From Methylacidimicrobium sp. B4 (lineage in GTDB: Bacteria; Verrucomicrobiota; Verrucomicrobiia; Methylacidiphilales; Methylacidiphilaceae), in assembly GCF_017310545.1 (NCBI RefSeq), contig NZ_CP066203.1, positions 1,798,001-1,862,000 on the forward strand: 64,000 nucleotides of DNA. The letters are read 5' to 3'. Position 1 is the first letter of the stretch; every line of letters starts with the position of its first letter. The position numbers were made by a program, and so were the translations under genes. Positions 18,105 to 28,748 of this stretch are shown here, piece after piece. The notes beneath the pieces are model-generated. The model was not told the origin of the DNA, did not search any database, and was given only the letters and a program-made list of their open reading frames with translations.

Positions 18105-19505
18105 ATGGAGCCTGGACGCTTCCTCATGAATCCTGCGGCCTCACCCTGCTCTGGTCGTCCACGAGGCCCGTCAGAGGAGGAGGCGTACCGGGAGGCGCTC
18201 GCCTTTCTCGGCCGATGCCGCCGATGGGGCATGAAGCTCGGGCTCGAGAAGATGGAGCTTCTGGCCCGAGCCGTAGGATCGCCGCAGGACGGCTTGCATT
18301 TTCTTCATATCGCCGGCACCAACGGCAAGGGATCGACGGCCTCCTTCCTGGCCTCCGCTCTCCGTTCCGCCGGCTACCGTGTCGGTCTCTATACTTCGCC
18401 CCATCTTTGCACTGTCCGTGAGAGAATCCAGATCGATGGGGCCATCGCTTCGCAAAGTCAGTTTACGCGTTGGATCCGGAGGGTTCAAGTGGCAATCCGA
18501 AACCTGGAACAGACCCAGCCCGGCTTTGCTCCGACCTTCTTCGAGGTCCTGACGGCGGCGGCTCTGCTCGCCTTTCGGCAGGAGGAGGTGGACTGGGTCG
18601 TCTGGGAAACGGGCCTGGGAGGAAGGCTCGATGCGACCAACATCGTCCGCCCGGAGGCCTGCGTCATCACCACGATCGCCCTCGAGCATACCCGGCACCT
18701 CGGCTGCTCCTTGTCCGAGATTGCTCAAGAAAAGGCGGGCATTCTCAAGCCGGGAGTCCCTGCCGTGATCGGGGTCTGCCCGGGGGAAGCTCGGCAGGCG
18801 ATTGAGGAGCGGGCGCTCCAGGTAGGGAGCCCGCTCCGGGAAATCGGAGCGATGGCCGTGGAGCCTGGCGGGGAAGAAGGGCCTTGCCAGCGGGTGCGGA
18901 TCGAGGGGCAGCGGCTCGTCCTCGGGCTCCTGGGCCACCATCAGCTGCACAATGCGGCCTGCGCCTACGCGGTGCTCCGGTTGCCTCTTTTTTCCGGAAG
19001 GGCACTGCCGCAGAAATCGATTCGTGCGGGCTTCCGGGCGGTGTCCTGGCCGGGCCGGTTCCAGGTATGGAAGAGGAATCCTCTCTGGATCCTGGACGGA
19101 GCCCACAACCCTCAGGCGGCTGAGGCCCTCGTCCACGCTTGGCGAACCGGCTTCGGGCAACGACCCTATCACCTGGTTTTTGGGGTCTTGGCAGACAAAG
19201 ACTTTAGGGCGATGGCCGGCATTCTCTCCCGGCAAGCTTGCCGAGTCAGCCTGGTCAAGCTCTCTGCCGAACGCGGGCTCGATCCCGGTCGCCTCGCCGG
19301 ATGCTTCCCCGCGTTGCCGTGCGAAGCCTACGGCTCGTGGGAAGAGGCGAGGCGGGAGTTGGCCAAGGTTCCGGGCCCCGTGCTGGTGACTGGCTCTCTC
19401 TTCCTGATCGGAGAGGTGCTGGCTGGTCATGGCGGTTTCGACCCCGATCTCGAATCCAATGAGCGGATCGAGCCTTCGCATGCCCATTCGCATGGTTCTT
19501 TTTGA
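18105..19505 (+). CDS. folC: Folylpolyglutamate synthase / dihydrofolate synthase
   Basis: 466 residues from ATG 18105, 459 from ATG 18126; neither has a clear ribosome site, so the start is uncertain. The Mur-ligase type ATP site is HIAGTNGKGSTASFL (~residues 67-81). YTSPHLCTVRERI, WETGLGGRLDATNI and, later, ILDGAHNPQAAEAL are diagnostic for FolC. It adds glutamate to folates and may make dihydrofolate. The end overlaps the HAD gene by 26 bp. With fhs in the same window the folate one-carbon pathway is well represented. Confidence 0.95.
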   Translation: MEPGRFLMNPAASPCSGRPRGPSEEEAYREALAFLGRCRRWGMKLGLEKMELLARAVGSPQDGLHFLHIAGTNGKGSTASFLASALRSAGYRVGLYTSPHLCTVRERIQIDGAIASQSQFTRWIRRVQVAIRNLEQTQPGFAPTFFEVLTAAALLAFRQEEVDWVVWETGLGGRLDATNIVRPEACVITTIALEHTRHLGCSLSEIAQEKAGILKPGVPAVIGVCPGEARQAIEERALQVGSPLREIGAMAVEPGGEEGPCQRVRIEGQRLVLGLLGHHQLHNAACAYAVLRLPLFSGRALPQKSIRAGFRAVSWPGRFQVWKRNPLWILDGAHNPQAAEALVHAWRTGFGQRPYHLVFGVLADKDFRAMAGILSRQACRVSLVKLSAERGLDPGRLAGCFPALPCEAYGSWEEARRELAKVPGPVLVTGSLFLIGEVLAGHGGFDPDLESNERIEPSHAHSHGSF

Positions 19506-20196
19506 TCTGGTCGGCACACTCCTTGTGCCGGCGGTTCCCGTGGGGGAGACCTACGCGGCGGCGGCCGTGCGGCATGGGTTCCCAGTCGATGCCGCGGTTG
19601 TGACGGAGAACTTTCATCGGGCCCTGGCTCGCCGCCGGTATCGGCCTCGGGCGACCGTTCCCTCGGATGGGGAGGACCGCGCCTATTGGCGCGAAGTGGT
19701 CCGGGAGAGCCTCGCGCTGGTGCCCGGCACCTTGCCGGAGAGAGAGAAGCAGGTGACCGAGGAGCTCTACGCGCACTATGGGCGCGGCGCGGCCTGGAGG
19801 CTCTATCCGGAGGTTCGCGTCGTTCTCGCTGCTTTGCGGAGCTCAGGAAGGCCGCTGGGGGTTCTTTCGAATTGGGATCGGCGAGCGAGGCGGGTGCTGG
19901 CCGATCTGGGGCTGATCGACTCGTTCTCAGCCCTCTTCTTGAGTGCCGAGCTGGGTGCGGCCAAGCCCGATCCATACCTCTACCGCCTGGTGGCCGAGCG
20001 GCTGGGACTCCCGCCGGTGACCATCCTTCTGGTCGGCGACGATCCGGAGAACGACGGTACCGCCGCAAAAGCGTGCGGTTTCTCGACCTGGGTCTTCCGG
20101 CGGCCGGCGGCCGGCCTGGAAGGATTGCCCTGCCTCTTGGCGAGCGGTTCGCTTGGGGGACCCAGCCTGCGAACATCGGGCGCCGGACGCGCATAA
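19480..20196 (+). CDS. HAD-superfamily hydrolase-like protein with altered motif I
   Basis: 238 residues from ATG 19480 (MPIRMVLFDLVGTLL). HAD motifs: nucleophile Asp9 in DLVGT; motif II LSNWDRR; motif III Lys in GAAKPDPYLY; motif IV VGDDPENDGTAAKACG. A cap domain lies between motifs I and II. The second aspartate of motif I (DxD) is Val here, so the usual general acid is missing. Related HDHD3/REG-2-like proteins also vary here. Function is unknown; it could be a weak phosphatase or a non-catalytic member. ATG 19459 is an alternative start. Confidence 0.8.
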   Translation: MPIRMVLFDLVGTLLVPAVPVGETYAAAAVRHGFPVDAAVVTENFHRALARRRYRPRATVPSDGEDRAYWREVVRESLALVPGTLPEREKQVTEELYAHYGRGAAWRLYPEVRVVLAALRSSGRPLGVLSNWDRRARRVLADLGLIDSFSALFLSAELGAAKPDPYLYRLVAERLGLPPVTILLVGDDPENDGTAAKACGFSTWVFRRPAAGLEGLPCLLASGSLGGPSLRTSGAGRA

Positions 20197-20241
20197 GATC
20201 TCTTTGCGTTTTTCCTCGCGCTGTGCGATAGGAGAGCCCCG

Positions 20242-20931
20242 GTGACGGAGCGGACGAGCGTCTCGACGATCGGCCTGAAGGTCCTCATGGGGGCGACGGG
20301 CCTGATCCTGGTCGGCTATGTCTGCCTGCACATGCTGGGAAACTGGCAGATCTTTCTTCCCGCGGTCTACATCAACCAGTATGCCTATCTTCTCAAATCG
20401 GTTCCCCTCGTTCTCTGGACCGTGCGGTTGGTACTCCTGGGTTCGTTCGTCATCCATATCTGGTGCGCGGTCCGGTTGGCCCAGCTCCGCCGAGAGGCGC
20501 GACCAGCCCCTTACGACCAGCGGAAGCCCAATGGCGCGAGCTGGGAGTCCCGTTCGATGCTGCTGACCGGGATCGGGCTCGGTCTCTTTGTGATATTCCA
20601 CCTCTACCATTTTACCTGGCACTTCCCGCCCTTTTCCGCGTTCGAGAGCTTCACCGCCCATCTTTCGGAAACAAGGCGCTCCGTTCCCGACGTGCACCGC
20701 ATGATGATCGAAGGGTTGAGGACTCCTTGGGTGGCGGGAGTCTATCTTCTTGGGATGGGATGCCTCTTCTTTCATGTCCGCCACGGGATTGATGGGATCT
20801 TCAGCTCATTTGGGTTGGTCAACCGGCGGAGCTTCCCCTGGGAACGGTGGCTTGCCCACGCCCTGGGCTGGGTCTTTTTTGTCGGCTTTTCCGTCATCCC
20901 GGTGGCCATCGTCCTGAGGTGGATCCGGTGA
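20242..20931 (+). CDS. sdhC: Succinate dehydrogenase cytochrome b subunit
   Basis: 229 residues with five hydrophobic helices, as in the single-subunit (type B, di-haem) anchor of Bacillus-like and epsilon-proteobacterial enzymes. Candidate haem-ligand histidines sit in [30 protein letters not shown] and [12 protein letters not shown]. It holds SdhAB to the membrane and passes electrons to quinone. The start is GTG 20242 after GGAGAG. It is first in sdhCAB, 28 bp before sdhA. Confidence 0.92.
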   Translation: MTERTSVSTIGLKVLMGATGLILVGYVCLHMLGNWQIFLPAVYINQYAYLLKSVPLVLWTVRLVLLGSFVIHIWCAVRLAQLRREARPAPYDQRKPNGASWESRSMLLTGIGLGLFVIFHLYHFTWHFPPFSAFESFTAHLSETRRSVPDVHRMMIEGLRTPWVAGVYLLGMGCLFFHVRHGIDGIFSSFGLVNRRSFPWERWLAHALGWVFFVGFSVIPVAIVLRWIR

Positions 20932-20959
20932 GTGCTGGCGGGAGAAGCGAGGGACACGG

Positions 20960-22876
20960 ATGAACGCCCCCGATGCCCGGATCCCCGATGGACCGCTCGA
21001 GCGAAAGTGGCAGCGATGCCGTGATGGGCTCTCCTTGGTTTCTCCTGCCAACAAGCGGCGGATGCGGGTGATCGTGGTCGGGACCGGGCTGGCGGGTTCC
21101 TCGGCGGCGGCAGCGCTCGGCGAGCTCGGGTACGCGGTCGACTGCTTTTGCATTCAAGACAGCCCTCGGAGAGCCCACAGCGTGGCCGCGCAAGGGGGAA
21201 TCAACGCCGCCAAAAACTATCGGAATGATGGAGACTCGGTCTTCCGCCTCTTCCAGGAGACGATCAAAGGGGGAGACTTCCGGGCCCGCGAGGCCAACGT
21301 CTATCGCCTGGCCGAGCTGAGCGCCCGGATCATCGATCAGTGTGCGGCCCAAGGGGTGCCTTTTGCCCGGGAGTATGGCGGCATGCTGGCCAACCGTTCC
21401 TTTGGGGGGGTGCAGGTCTCCCGGACCTTCTATGCCCGAGGGGCGACCGGGCAGCAGCTCCTGCTGGGCGCCTACGGCGCCCTCAACCGGCAGATCGCAT
21501 TGGGTCAGGTGCGGATGCACTCGCGGGCGGAAATGCTCGATCTGGTCGTGAGTGAGGGCCGCGCCCAGGGGGTGATCGTCCGGGACCTGGTGAGTGGCCG
21601 GATCTTCGCCTGTGCGGGCGATGCGGTCGTCCTGGCGACGGGCGGTTACGGGAATGTCTTCCATCTCTCGACCAACGGGCGGATGTCCAATGCGACCGCG
21701 ATTTGGCGGGCCTACAAGCAAGGAGCTGGCTTTGCCAACCCTTGCTTCACCCAGATTCATCCGACCTGCATTCCGCCCGCGGGAGGCTCCCAGTCGAAGC
21801 TCACCCTGATGTCGGAGTCCCTGCGGAATGACGGAAGGGTCTGGGTCCCGAAAAGCCCGGGCGATCCGCGGCCGCCGGATCAGATTCCGGAATCGGAGCG
21901 CGACTATTTTCTCGAACGTCTCTACCCCAGCTTCGGGAACCTCGTTCCTCGTGACATTGCCAGCCGGGCCCTCAAGCGAATGTGCGACGAGGGTCGTGGC
22001 GTCGGTCCCCATGGGCTGGGCGTCTACCTCGATCTCCGCGATGCCCTGCAGCGGCTTGGGCCCGAGGCGATCCGGGAGCGATACGGAAATCTCATCGACA
22101 TGTATCGCCAAGTCACCGGAGAAAGCCCGCTCGCTCAGCCGATGCGGATCTATCCCGCGATTCACTACGTGATGGGCGGACTCTGGGTCGATTATCATCT
22201 CATGTCGACCATCCCGGGGCTCTTTGTCCTCGGCGAGGCCAACTTCTCGGATCATGGGGCGAACCGCTTGGGGGCGAGTGCCCTGATGCAGGGCCTCGCC
22301 GACGGATACTTCGTGCTGCCTTCTACGATCGGCGACTACCTCTCGCGCAAGAAGGATCCTTGCCTGCCCTGGGAAGCGGCTCCTTTCCGAGACGGCATTC
22401 GGAGGGCGGAGGCGCGGGTGGGGAAACTCCTTGCGCTGCGTGGATCGAAGATCCCCGCCGACTACCACAAGGAGCTTGGCGTGCTGCTTTGGGAGCATTG
22501 CGGTATGGCGCGGAACGCGGCTGGCCTCCGGTTGGCGGCCGCAAAGATCCGGGATCTCCGGGAATCCTTCTGGGCGAATGCCCAGCTCGTCGGAAGGGCA
22601 GACGGGTACAATCAGGCGCTGGAGCAGGCGGGGCGAGTCGCCGATTTCCTGGAGCTGGGAGAGCTGCTCTGCCTCGATGCGCTCGCGCGGGAAGAGTCGT
22701 GCGGCTGTCACTTTCGGGAAGAGCATCAGACGGCGGAGGGAGAATGCCTGCGGGATGATTCCCGTTTCGCTCATGTCGCGCTCTGGTTCTTTCGAGGCGA
22801 GGGGGAGGCTCCCGAGCGGGCGGTCGAGCCTCTCCGGTTCGAAAGCCTCGAGCCGGTCGCAAGGAGCTACCGGTAG
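20960..22876 (+). CDS. sdhA: Succinate dehydrogenase/fumarate reductase flavoprotein
   Basis: 638 residues. The FAD dinucleotide fold is [19 protein letters not shown] (~residues 36-54); [14 protein letters not shown] carries the His that covalently holds [11 protein letters not shown], the substrate-site IHYVMGGL with its His, and [19 protein letters not shown] are all intact. It oxidises succinate to fumarate in the citric acid cycle. The length and motifs fit the B-type enzyme that uses a single SdhC. Confidence 0.96.
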   Translation: MNAPDARIPDGPLERKWQRCRDGLSLVSPANKRRMRVIVVGTGLAGSSAAAALGELGYAVDCFCIQDSPRRAHSVAAQGGINAAKNYRNDGDSVFRLFQETIKGGDFRAREANVYRLAELSARIIDQCAAQGVPFAREYGGMLANRSFGGVQVSRTFYARGATGQQLLLGAYGALNRQIALGQVRMHSRAEMLDLVVSEGRAQGVIVRDLVSGRIFACAGDAVVLATGGYGNVFHLSTNGRMSNATAIWRAYKQGAGFANPCFTQIHPTCIPPAGGSQSKLTLMSESLRNDGRVWVPKSPGDPRPPDQIPESERDYFLERLYPSFGNLVPRDIASRALKRMCDEGRGVGPHGLGVYLDLRDALQRLGPEAIRERYGNLIDMYRQVTGESPLAQPMRIYPAIHYVMGGLWVDYHLMSTIPGLFVLGEANFSDHGANRLGASALMQGLADGYFVLPSTIGDYLSRKKDPCLPWEAAPFRDGIRRAEARVGKLLALRGSKIPADYHKELGVLLWEHCGMARNAAGLRLAAAKIRDLRESFWANAQLVGRADGYNQALEQAGRVADFLELGELLCLDALAREESCGCHFREEHQTAEGECLRDDSRFAHVALWFFRGEGEAPERAVEPLRFESLEPVARSYR

Positions 22877-23653
22877 GTGAAGATCATCCTGCGCATCTGG
22901 AAGCAGCCTTCCCCCAACGAGCGGGGAGCCTTCGTCGAGTACGTTCGGGAGAACGTTCGCCCCGACCAGTCCTTCCTGGAAATGCTCGACGAGCTCAATC
23001 ACGATCTGGAGAGGGGAGGAAGCGATCCGGTGGCCTTCGAGCATGATTGCCGCGAGGGAATTTGCGGGAGCTGCTCGCTCGTGATTGACGGGCGACCCCA
23101 TGGACCCGGGAAGGAGACGACGACCTGCCAGATCTACATGAGGAGCTTTTCGGACGGGGCCCGAATCACCGTGGAACCCTTCCGCAGCAAGGCTTTTCCG
23201 GTGATCCGGGACCTTGTGGTCGATCGGAGCGCCTTCGACCGGATCCTGCAAGCGGGGGGGTACATTTCCGTCGGGACCGGGCAGGCTCCAGAAGCAAACA
23301 GCTTGCCCGTCGCTCATGACGTGGCGGAGGAAGCATTCGATGCTGCGCATTGCATCGGCTGCGGCGCCTGCGTCGCGACCTGCATGAACAGCTCCGCCGT
23401 CCTCTTTGTCGGAGCAAAGGTGAGGCACTTGGGGCTTCTCCCCCAGGGGAAGATCGAGGAGGATGCGCGGGTGCTGCGGATGGTGCGGGCGATGGATGAG
23501 GAAGGCTTTGGCGGATGCAGCTTCACGCGGTCCTGCGAGGCTGTCTGTCCGAAGGCCATTTCGGTCGAAGTCATCTCCGCACTCAATCGGGCCTACTGCT
23601 CTGCGCGCGCGAAGGAGCTCCTGGGCTGGATCCAGCCGAGCAGCCAAGCTTGA
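22877..23653 (+). CDS. sdhB: Succinate dehydrogenase iron-sulfur subunit
   Basis: 258 residues, starting at GTG 22877 directly after the sdhA stop. The [2Fe-2S] motif DCREGICGSCSLVIDG is near residue 57, with its fourth Cys in TTTCQIY. The [4Fe-4S] motif is CIGCGACVATC (~residue 157), and the [3Fe-4S] ligands include the last CEAVCPK. The chain carries electrons from FAD to the haem/quinone in SdhC. Confidence 0.96.
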   Translation: MKIILRIWKQPSPNERGAFVEYVRENVRPDQSFLEMLDELNHDLERGGSDPVAFEHDCREGICGSCSLVIDGRPHGPGKETTTCQIYMRSFSDGARITVEPFRSKAFPVIRDLVVDRSAFDRILQAGGYISVGTGQAPEANSLPVAHDVAEEAFDAAHCIGCGACVATCMNSSAVLFVGAKVRHLGLLPQGKIEEDARVLRMVRAMDEEGFGGCSFTRSCEAVCPKAISVEVISALNRAYCSARAKELLGWIQPSSQA

Positions 23654-23714
23654 CCCTCGCGGCCGTTGGTTGCCGCGTTTTGGAGCCGTGCTCCCCAGGA
23701 AGGAAAGCGACGTC

Positions 23715-24827
23715 ATGGAAAAAAACGAGGGATCTTCCCCTCAGCGAATCGGGTTCTGTCTCGACTGGCTCCACCGCCGCTTCTTTTGGGCATTGCTTGC
23801 CGCGCATGGGCTGGCGGCGATCGCGCCGGGCTTGGGTCAGCGCGCGCGCAGCCTTACATTCGGGTCGTTTTCGATTCTGGGAGAGCCCTTCGCAATCTCC
23901 CTGCCGGTCGTCCTTCTGTTCCTGCTGCTCTGGAACGGGGGGCTCGGAGTGCCGGGAGGCAAGCTTGGGGAGCTTTTCCGCAATCTTCGCGCCCTGGTTC
24001 CCGGCCTTCTGGTCAATTTCCTGATCCCGCTGCTCTTTCTCGCCGGCCTGCGTGCCGCCCTGAGGCAGTGGCATAATTCAGAAGAAGTGGAAAGCCTCGT
24101 GATGGGGCTCGGTCTTGTGGTGGCCATGCCCATCGCGGGGGCTTCGGCCGCCTGGTGCCAGAATGCGGGCGGAGACATGGCCCTTTCCTTGGGCCTGGTG
24201 CTCGGCTCCACGGTGCTGAGCCCTTTTGTGGGCTCTCTCTCCCTCCATGCCGTAGCCGCGATGGTGGGAGGCGACTACGCGGAAGATCTCCACGAGATGG
24301 CCGGGCGCGGAATGGGGGTCTTCCTTTTCCTCTGCGTCGTCCTGCCCTCCCTGCTCGGGATTGTGGCGCGGCGCAAGGCAGGAGAAGCGCTTTTCGCGCG
24401 GATCCGCCCGGCCCTGCGGCCCGCCAACGAGCTGATTCTCCTCTGGCTGATCTACATGAATGCCTCGGTCTCCCTGCCGTACGCCTTCGGCCATTTCGAC
24501 CCCGATTTTCTGGCGATGCTCCTCCTTGGCTCCGGTCTCCTCTGCCTGCTCCGCTTTCAGTGCGGGGAGTGGCTGGGACGGCTTCTGCGGACCTCGGCCC
24601 CCGAGAGGACCGCACTCGTCTACGGCCTCGGCATGAACAACAACGGTGGCGGATTGACCTTGGCGACCGTCGCGATTCCCGACCACCCGCTGGCGATCCT
24701 TCCGATCGTCTTCTATACACTCCTGCAACAGGTCACCGCTGCCTGGTACTACAGCTATCGGATCCCTCGTCGCAAGGAGCCGCGAGCCCCCGGCTCGGAA
24801 ATCGATGCTACTCGAAGCGACCGGTGA
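23715..24827 (+). CDS. Bile acid:sodium symporter-family (BASS/SBF-like) membrane protein
   Basis: 370 residues with about nine or ten hydrophobic helices. The family-like stretches are [24 protein letters not shown] and the late crossover motif [20 protein letters not shown], both typical of the BASS fold that cotransports organic anions with Na+. The start ATG 23715 has AGGAAAG 10 nt upstream. The substrate is unknown. The last 20 bp overlap the convergent pstB stop. It follows sdhB by 61 bp and may be read with it, which could hint at a keto- or dicarboxylate substrate (inference only). Confidence 0.75.
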   Translation: MEKNEGSSPQRIGFCLDWLHRRFFWALLAAHGLAAIAPGLGQRARSLTFGSFSILGEPFAISLPVVLLFLLLWNGGLGVPGGKLGELFRNLRALVPGLLVNFLIPLLFLAGLRAALRQWHNSEEVESLVMGLGLVVAMPIAGASAAWCQNAGGDMALSLGLVLGSTVLSPFVGSLSLHAVAAMVGGDYAEDLHEMAGRGMGVFLFLCVVLPSLLGIVARRKAGEALFARIRPALRPANELILLWLIYMNASVSLPYAFGHFDPDFLAMLLLGSGLLCLLRFQCGEWLGRLLRTSAPERTALVYGLGMNNNGGGLTLATVAIPDHPLAILPIVFYTLLQQVTAAWYYSYRIPRRKEPRAPGSEIDATRSDR

Positions 24828-25629
24828 GGTAATCCTCCGTCTGCTTCCGGCTCGGATTGGTAAAGAGCTTCTTGGTCGATTCGAACTCGATCAGCTTTCC
24901 CTCGAGGAAGAATGCGGTGAAGTCGGCTGTCCGTCCGGCCTCCTGCAAGTTGTGGGTCACCAGCACGATCGAATAGTGCTCCCGGAGATCCCGGATGAGC
25001 GACTCGATCTGGGCCGTGGCGATCGGATCGAGGGCAGAGCAGGGCTCGTCCATGAGAAGAACTTCGGGGCGGACGGCCAGGGCTCTGGCGATGCAAAGCC
25101 GCTGCTGCTGGCCCCCGGAGAGCTCGGTTCCCGGCGCATGGAGCCGGTCCCTGACCTCGTTCCAGAGCGCCGCCATTCGGAGCGCTTCTTCGAGCCGCTC
25201 TTCGAGCAGCCCGCGGTTTCGCATGCCCGCGAGCCGGAGGCCGACCAGGACGTTTTCCTGGATGCTCATGGTGGGGAAGGGATTCGACTTCTGGAAGACC
25301 ATGCCGACGCGGCGCCGCAGAAGGATCGGATCGATTTTCGTCTCGTAGATGTCTTCTCCGAAAAGGCGGATCTTTCCTTGCACGCGTACTCCTGGCGTGA
25401 ATTCATGCATCCGATTGAGCGCCCGCAAGAAAGTGCTCTTCCCACAACCGCTGGGGCCAATGATTCCCGTCACATGGCGGGCCGGGATTTCCAGCGAAAT
25501 GCCGTGGAGCACGGCACGATTCCCGAACCAGACGCGCAGGTCCTCGATTTGGAAGGCGGGACGGCTCTTCTGCGGCGGGGTTCCCCCGTTGGGCGTCGTT
25601 CGCTTGGGATCGGAGGCGCTGCTGGTCAT
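24808..25629 (-). CDS. pstB: Phosphate ABC transporter ATP-binding protein
   Basis: 273 residues. Walker [10 protein letters not shown] (~residues 57-65), Q-loop VFQKSNPFP, signature LSGGQQQRL, Walker [14 protein letters not shown] and the H-loop in VTHNLQEA are all intact. NPFP after the Q-loop and the C-terminal [18 protein letters not shown] are PstB-specific. It powers phosphate import through PstC-PstA. It is the last gene of pstSCAB and is coupled to pstA by ATGA. No phoU follows; the next gene is convergent and overlaps by 20 bp. Confidence 0.97.
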   Translation of the reverse strand: MTSSASDPKRTTPNGGTPPQKSRPAFQIEDLRVWFGNRAVLHGISLEIPARHVTGIIGPSGCGKSTFLRALNRMHEFTPGVRVQGKIRLFGEDIYETKIDPILLRRRVGMVFQKSNPFPTMSIQENVLVGLRLAGMRNRGLLEERLEEALRMAALWNEVRDRLHAPGTELSGGQQQRLCIARALAVRPEVLLMDEPCSALDPIATAQIESLIRDLREHYSIVLVTHNLQEAGRTADFTAFFLEGKLIEFESTKKLFTNPSRKQTEDYLTGRFE

Positions 25630-26537
25630 TCCGGATTCCCCCGGGAGAGCAGACGAAGCGCCAGATTCATGAGAAAGACCAGAGCGAGCAAAACCAGGGC
25701 TCCCGCCCAGGCTTGCCGGTGCCAGTCCGGATAGGGGGAGATGGCATAGGAGAAGATTTGGAGAGGGAGAGCGGCCATCGGTTCTTGCAAGCGGGCGGCC
25801 CAGATGCGGTTACCGAAGGCGGTGAAGAGGAGAGGGGCCGTCTCGCCCGCCACGCGGGCCGCGGAAAGCAGAACGCCCGTGACGATCCCCCGTCGGGCGG
25901 TCGCAAGCACGATGTGAAGGATGACCTGGCTCCTCCGGAGGCCGAGTGCGAGCCCCGCCTCGCGGTAGGCGGGAGGAACGAGTCGGAGGACATCTTCTGT
26001 CGTTCGCAAGATCAAGGGGATCATGATGAAGGAGAGAGCCAGACCGCCGGCAAGCCCCGAGAAGGTCTTCATGCGGAGAACCACCCAAGAGTAGACGACA
26101 ATCCCCCAGATGATCGAAGGAACACCGTTGAGCACGTCCGCCGTGAAGCGGATGGCCGCACGAAGCCGCGGCTCCTTGTGCTCGTAGAGGAAGACCCCTC
26201 CGAGCACTCCGATCGGGGCTCCGATTACGGTCGCGATCGCGACCAGGATGCAGCTTCCGACGATGGCGTTCGCCATTCCGCCTCCGGTCTCTCCTACGGG
26301 CTTCGGGAGCTGCGTGAGGAAATCCCAGGTGAGCGAAGATCCTCCGGAAGAGAGAAGGAAGACGAAGACGAGAAGAAGCGGGCTGATGACGACGACGGCG
26401 GCAAGGAGCGAAAGGAGCTGGAAGAAGCGATCGAGGATCTTTCGGACCCGAAATCGGCGGGCGGCCGCCCGCTCTTCGCTGGACGCTCGCTTTTCCCGGC
26501 TCCGCTCCAGACCGGGGCCGCTCCCCGATGCGCTCAC
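25626..26537 (-). CDS. pstA: Phosphate ABC transporter permease PstA
   Basis: 303 residues with six hydrophobic helices. A basic N-terminus of ~30 residues precedes the first. The permease EAA loop is [19 protein letters not shown], and the stretch [15 protein letters not shown] is typical of Pst permeases. It pairs with PstC to form the membrane channel. Both ends are coupled by ATGA overlaps, to pstC upstream and pstB downstream. Confidence 0.95.
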   Translation of the reverse strand: MSASGSGPGLERSREKRASSEERAAARRFRVRKILDRFFQLLSLLAAVVVISPLLLVFVFLLSSGGSSLTWDFLTQLPKPVGETGGGMANAIVGSCILVAIATVIGAPIGVLGGVFLYEHKEPRLRAAIRFTADVLNGVPSIIWGIVVYSWVVLRMKTFSGLAGGLALSFIMIPLILRTTEDVLRLVPPAYREAGLALGLRRSQVILHIVLATARRGIVTGVLLSAARVAGETAPLLFTAFGNRIWAARLQEPMAALPLQIFSYAISPYPDWHRQAWAGALVLLALVFLMNLALRLLSRGNPE

Positions 26538-27550
26538 CGGTCTCCCTCCATCGATGGGGCGCGCAGGGTCCGAGGGGCAAAAAAGAAGGGTACATTATGG
26601 ATCAAGAGACGGGCGAGGAAGTTGACGACCAGGGTCACGGCGACCAGGGTCAAGCCGATTTCGAAGAGTGCGGCGAGATGCTCCTCGGAAGTGGCCTCGG
26701 CAAATTCGTTGACCAGGACGCTCGCCAGCGTGTAGCCGGGGGAGAAAAGGGAGAGCAGGATCTCCGGCCGGTTCCCGATCACCATGGTGACCGCCATCGT
26801 CTCTCCCAGGGCTCGGCCCAGGCCGAGAACCCCGGCGCCGACCAGGGCGCTCCGGACATAGGGAAGGACGGCGACGCGGATCACTTCCCATCGGGTGGCG
26901 CCCAACGCCCAAGCCGCCTCGCGCAGCAAGGGTGGCACCGCTTGCAGGATTTCGATGGCCAGGGAGGTGATGATTGGCGTGATCATCATTGCGATGATCA
27001 AGGCACCCGCCAGGAGGCTCACCCCGTAGATCGGTCCCTGGAAGAGGGGAATCCAGCCGAACACCCGCTGCAGGAATGGGAACGCGGCCTGCCGCAGCCA
27101 GGGCACCATCTCGAACATGGCCCAGAGTCCCCAGACGACGCTCGGGACAGCGGCCATGAGGTCGACAAGCACCCGGACTGGGCGGCGAATCCAGAACGGA
27201 GCAAATTCCGTCATGGAGAGAGCCGTGGCGACCGACAAAGGGAAGGCGAGGAGCAGCGCGATAAAGGAGGAGACGAAGGTTCCGTACAGGAACGGGAGGG
27301 CTCCGAACTGGCCCGCCACCGGATCCCAATGAGATCCGGTGAGAAATCCTGCGCCGGAGCGGCTCAGCGCCTTCTCGGCTCCCCGATAGAGCTCCCATCC
27401 GAGCAGGCCGGCCAGAGCGAATACGGAGAGTCCCGCTCCCGCGATCAGGAGCCCGAACCCCCTGTCCAGGATGCGCCCGAAGCCAACGGAAACCGTCAGC
27501 GACCCCGCGCCGGGCGCGGTCGAAGTCGGATCGCTCGGGTGATCGCTCAC
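26534..27550 (-). CDS. pstC: Phosphate ABC transporter permease PstC
   Basis: 338 residues from GTG 27550, which has GCGAGAG at good spacing; GTG 27586 would add 12 residues but is poorly placed relative to a purine-rich run. There are six hydrophobic helices, MAAVPSVVWGLWAMFE and the EAA loop REAAWALGATRWEVIRVAVLP. The N-terminal periplasmic loop (FGALPFLYGTFVSS) matches PstC. It lies 100 bp after the pstS stop and is coupled to pstA. Confidence 0.93.
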   Translation of the reverse strand: MSDHPSDPTSTAPGAGSLTVSVGFGRILDRGFGLLIAGAGLSVFALAGLLGWELYRGAEKALSRSGAGFLTGSHWDPVAGQFGALPFLYGTFVSSFIALLLAFPLSVATALSMTEFAPFWIRRPVRVLVDLMAAVPSVVWGLWAMFEMVPWLRQAAFPFLQRVFGWIPLFQGPIYGVSLLAGALIIAMMITPIITSLAIEILQAVPPLLREAAWALGATRWEVIRVAVLPYVRSALVGAGVLGLGRALGETMAVTMVIGNRPEILLSLFSPGYTLASVLVNEFAEATSEEHLAALFEIGLTLVAVTLVVNFLARLLIHNVPFFFAPRTLRAPSMEGDR

Positions 27551-27650
27551 GGCATGCTCTCGCTGCGTTCGAAGAGGGCGGAACACTCCCGCCCGCCTTC
27601 TTCTCCTGCGTCGGGTGTTGATCTGGTGTGCTTCATTCCAAGGCGTCTTC

Positions 27651-28682
27651 TTACCGAATCTCGGGCAAGGATGCCAGCACCCGTTCCCGGAGGCGAGGCG
27701 GGAGGGGGGCGTAGTCGAGGGAAGAGGCCAGAGCCTGACCGTCGGTGAGGCACCAGCGCACGAAGGAGAGCAGCTTTTGCGCCTTTCGGCGGTCGGGCGG
27801 CTTTTCGTAGAGCAGCAGCCAGGTCAGTCCGGCAATGGGATAGGCTCCGGGGCCGTCGGCATTGGCAATCGAGATGCGGAAATCATCCCGATCGAGCGTG
27901 CTTGAGATCAGCGCTTGCGTCACCGACTCAGGCGAGGGGAGAACGAAGCTCCCGGAGGGGTTTTGAACGGCAGCGTAGGGGATCTGATTCTGCACGGCAA
28001 AGGCGAGCTCCAGATAGCCGACGGCACCGGGCAGCGAGCGGATCTGGCCTGCGACCCCTTCATTTCCTTTGGCTCCGATGCCCGTCGGCCATCGCACCGC
28101 CGTCCCCCGCCCAGCGATCCGGGACCATTCCGGGCTCACCTTCGAGAGGTAGTCGGTAAAGATATAGGTCGTGCCGCTTCCATCGGAGCGGTGAACGACG
28201 ATCAGCGGCAGGGACGGGAGGCGGGTTTCCGGATTGATTCGCGCCAGCCGCGGATCGTTCCAGTCCTGGATCCGGCCGAGGAAGATTTCGGCGATGATCT
28301 CCGGGGTGAGGCGGAGCGGAGGAGAGCCGGGAAGATTGTAGGCGAGCACGTCTGCGCCGGCGATCATCGGGACGTGGAGGATCTTTCCGGGTGCGGCCTC
28401 CAGGAGGCTCCTGCGCATGGGGCTGTCCGAAGCCCCGAAGTCGACAGTCTGGTGGAGCAGTTGCTGCTGCCCGCCTCCGGATCCGATCGCCTGGTAGTTG
28501 AAGCGGACCGAGGGGTCGAGCCCCTCGTAGGCGGCAAACCATCGGGCATAGAGAGGATAGGGAAAGGAAGCGCCTGCGCCATTGATGAGGGGGGGAGTCT
28601 CGTCCCTCCGAGGAGCCAGCGAGAGCCAGACAAGCGCGAGCAGCAAGAGGAGGAAGACGCTCCAAGGGCCCGGAATCTTCAT
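27651..28682 (-). CDS. pstS: Periplasmic phosphate-binding protein
   Basis: 343 residues with an N-terminal hydrophobic signal (~residues 8-23). PstS blocks: INGAGASFPYPLYARW, GSGGGQQQLLHQTVDFGASD and VVHRSDGSGTTYIFTDYLS, which hold the phosphate-binding Ser/Thr/Arg/Asp residues, and the late AYPIAGLTWLLL. There is no lipobox Cys, so a soluble or signal-anchored form is likely. It is the first gene of pstSCAB. Regulation by a PhoB-type protein is expected from the family, but I see no clear Pho box upstream. Confidence 0.95.
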   Translation of the reverse strand: MKIPGPWSVFLLLLLALVWLSLAPRRDETPPLINGAGASFPYPLYARWFAAYEGLDPSVRFNYQAIGSGGGQQQLLHQTVDFGASDSPMRRSLLEAAPGKILHVPMIAGADVLAYNLPGSPPLRLTPEIIAEIFLGRIQDWNDPRLARINPETRLPSLPLIVVHRSDGSGTTYIFTDYLSKVSPEWSRIAGRGTAVRWPTGIGAKGNEGVAGQIRSLPGAVGYLELAFAVQNQIPYAAVQNPSGSFVLPSPESVTQALISSTLDRDDFRISIANADGPGAYPIAGLTWLLLYEKPPDRRKAQKLLSFVRWCLTDGQALASSLDYAPLPPRLRERVLASLPEIR

Positions 28683-28748
28683 GCAAAAGACCGATTGGCG
28701 CCGATTCGATCCACTAGCTCAATTTGCCCATGCCCTGGAGGCGGCGTT

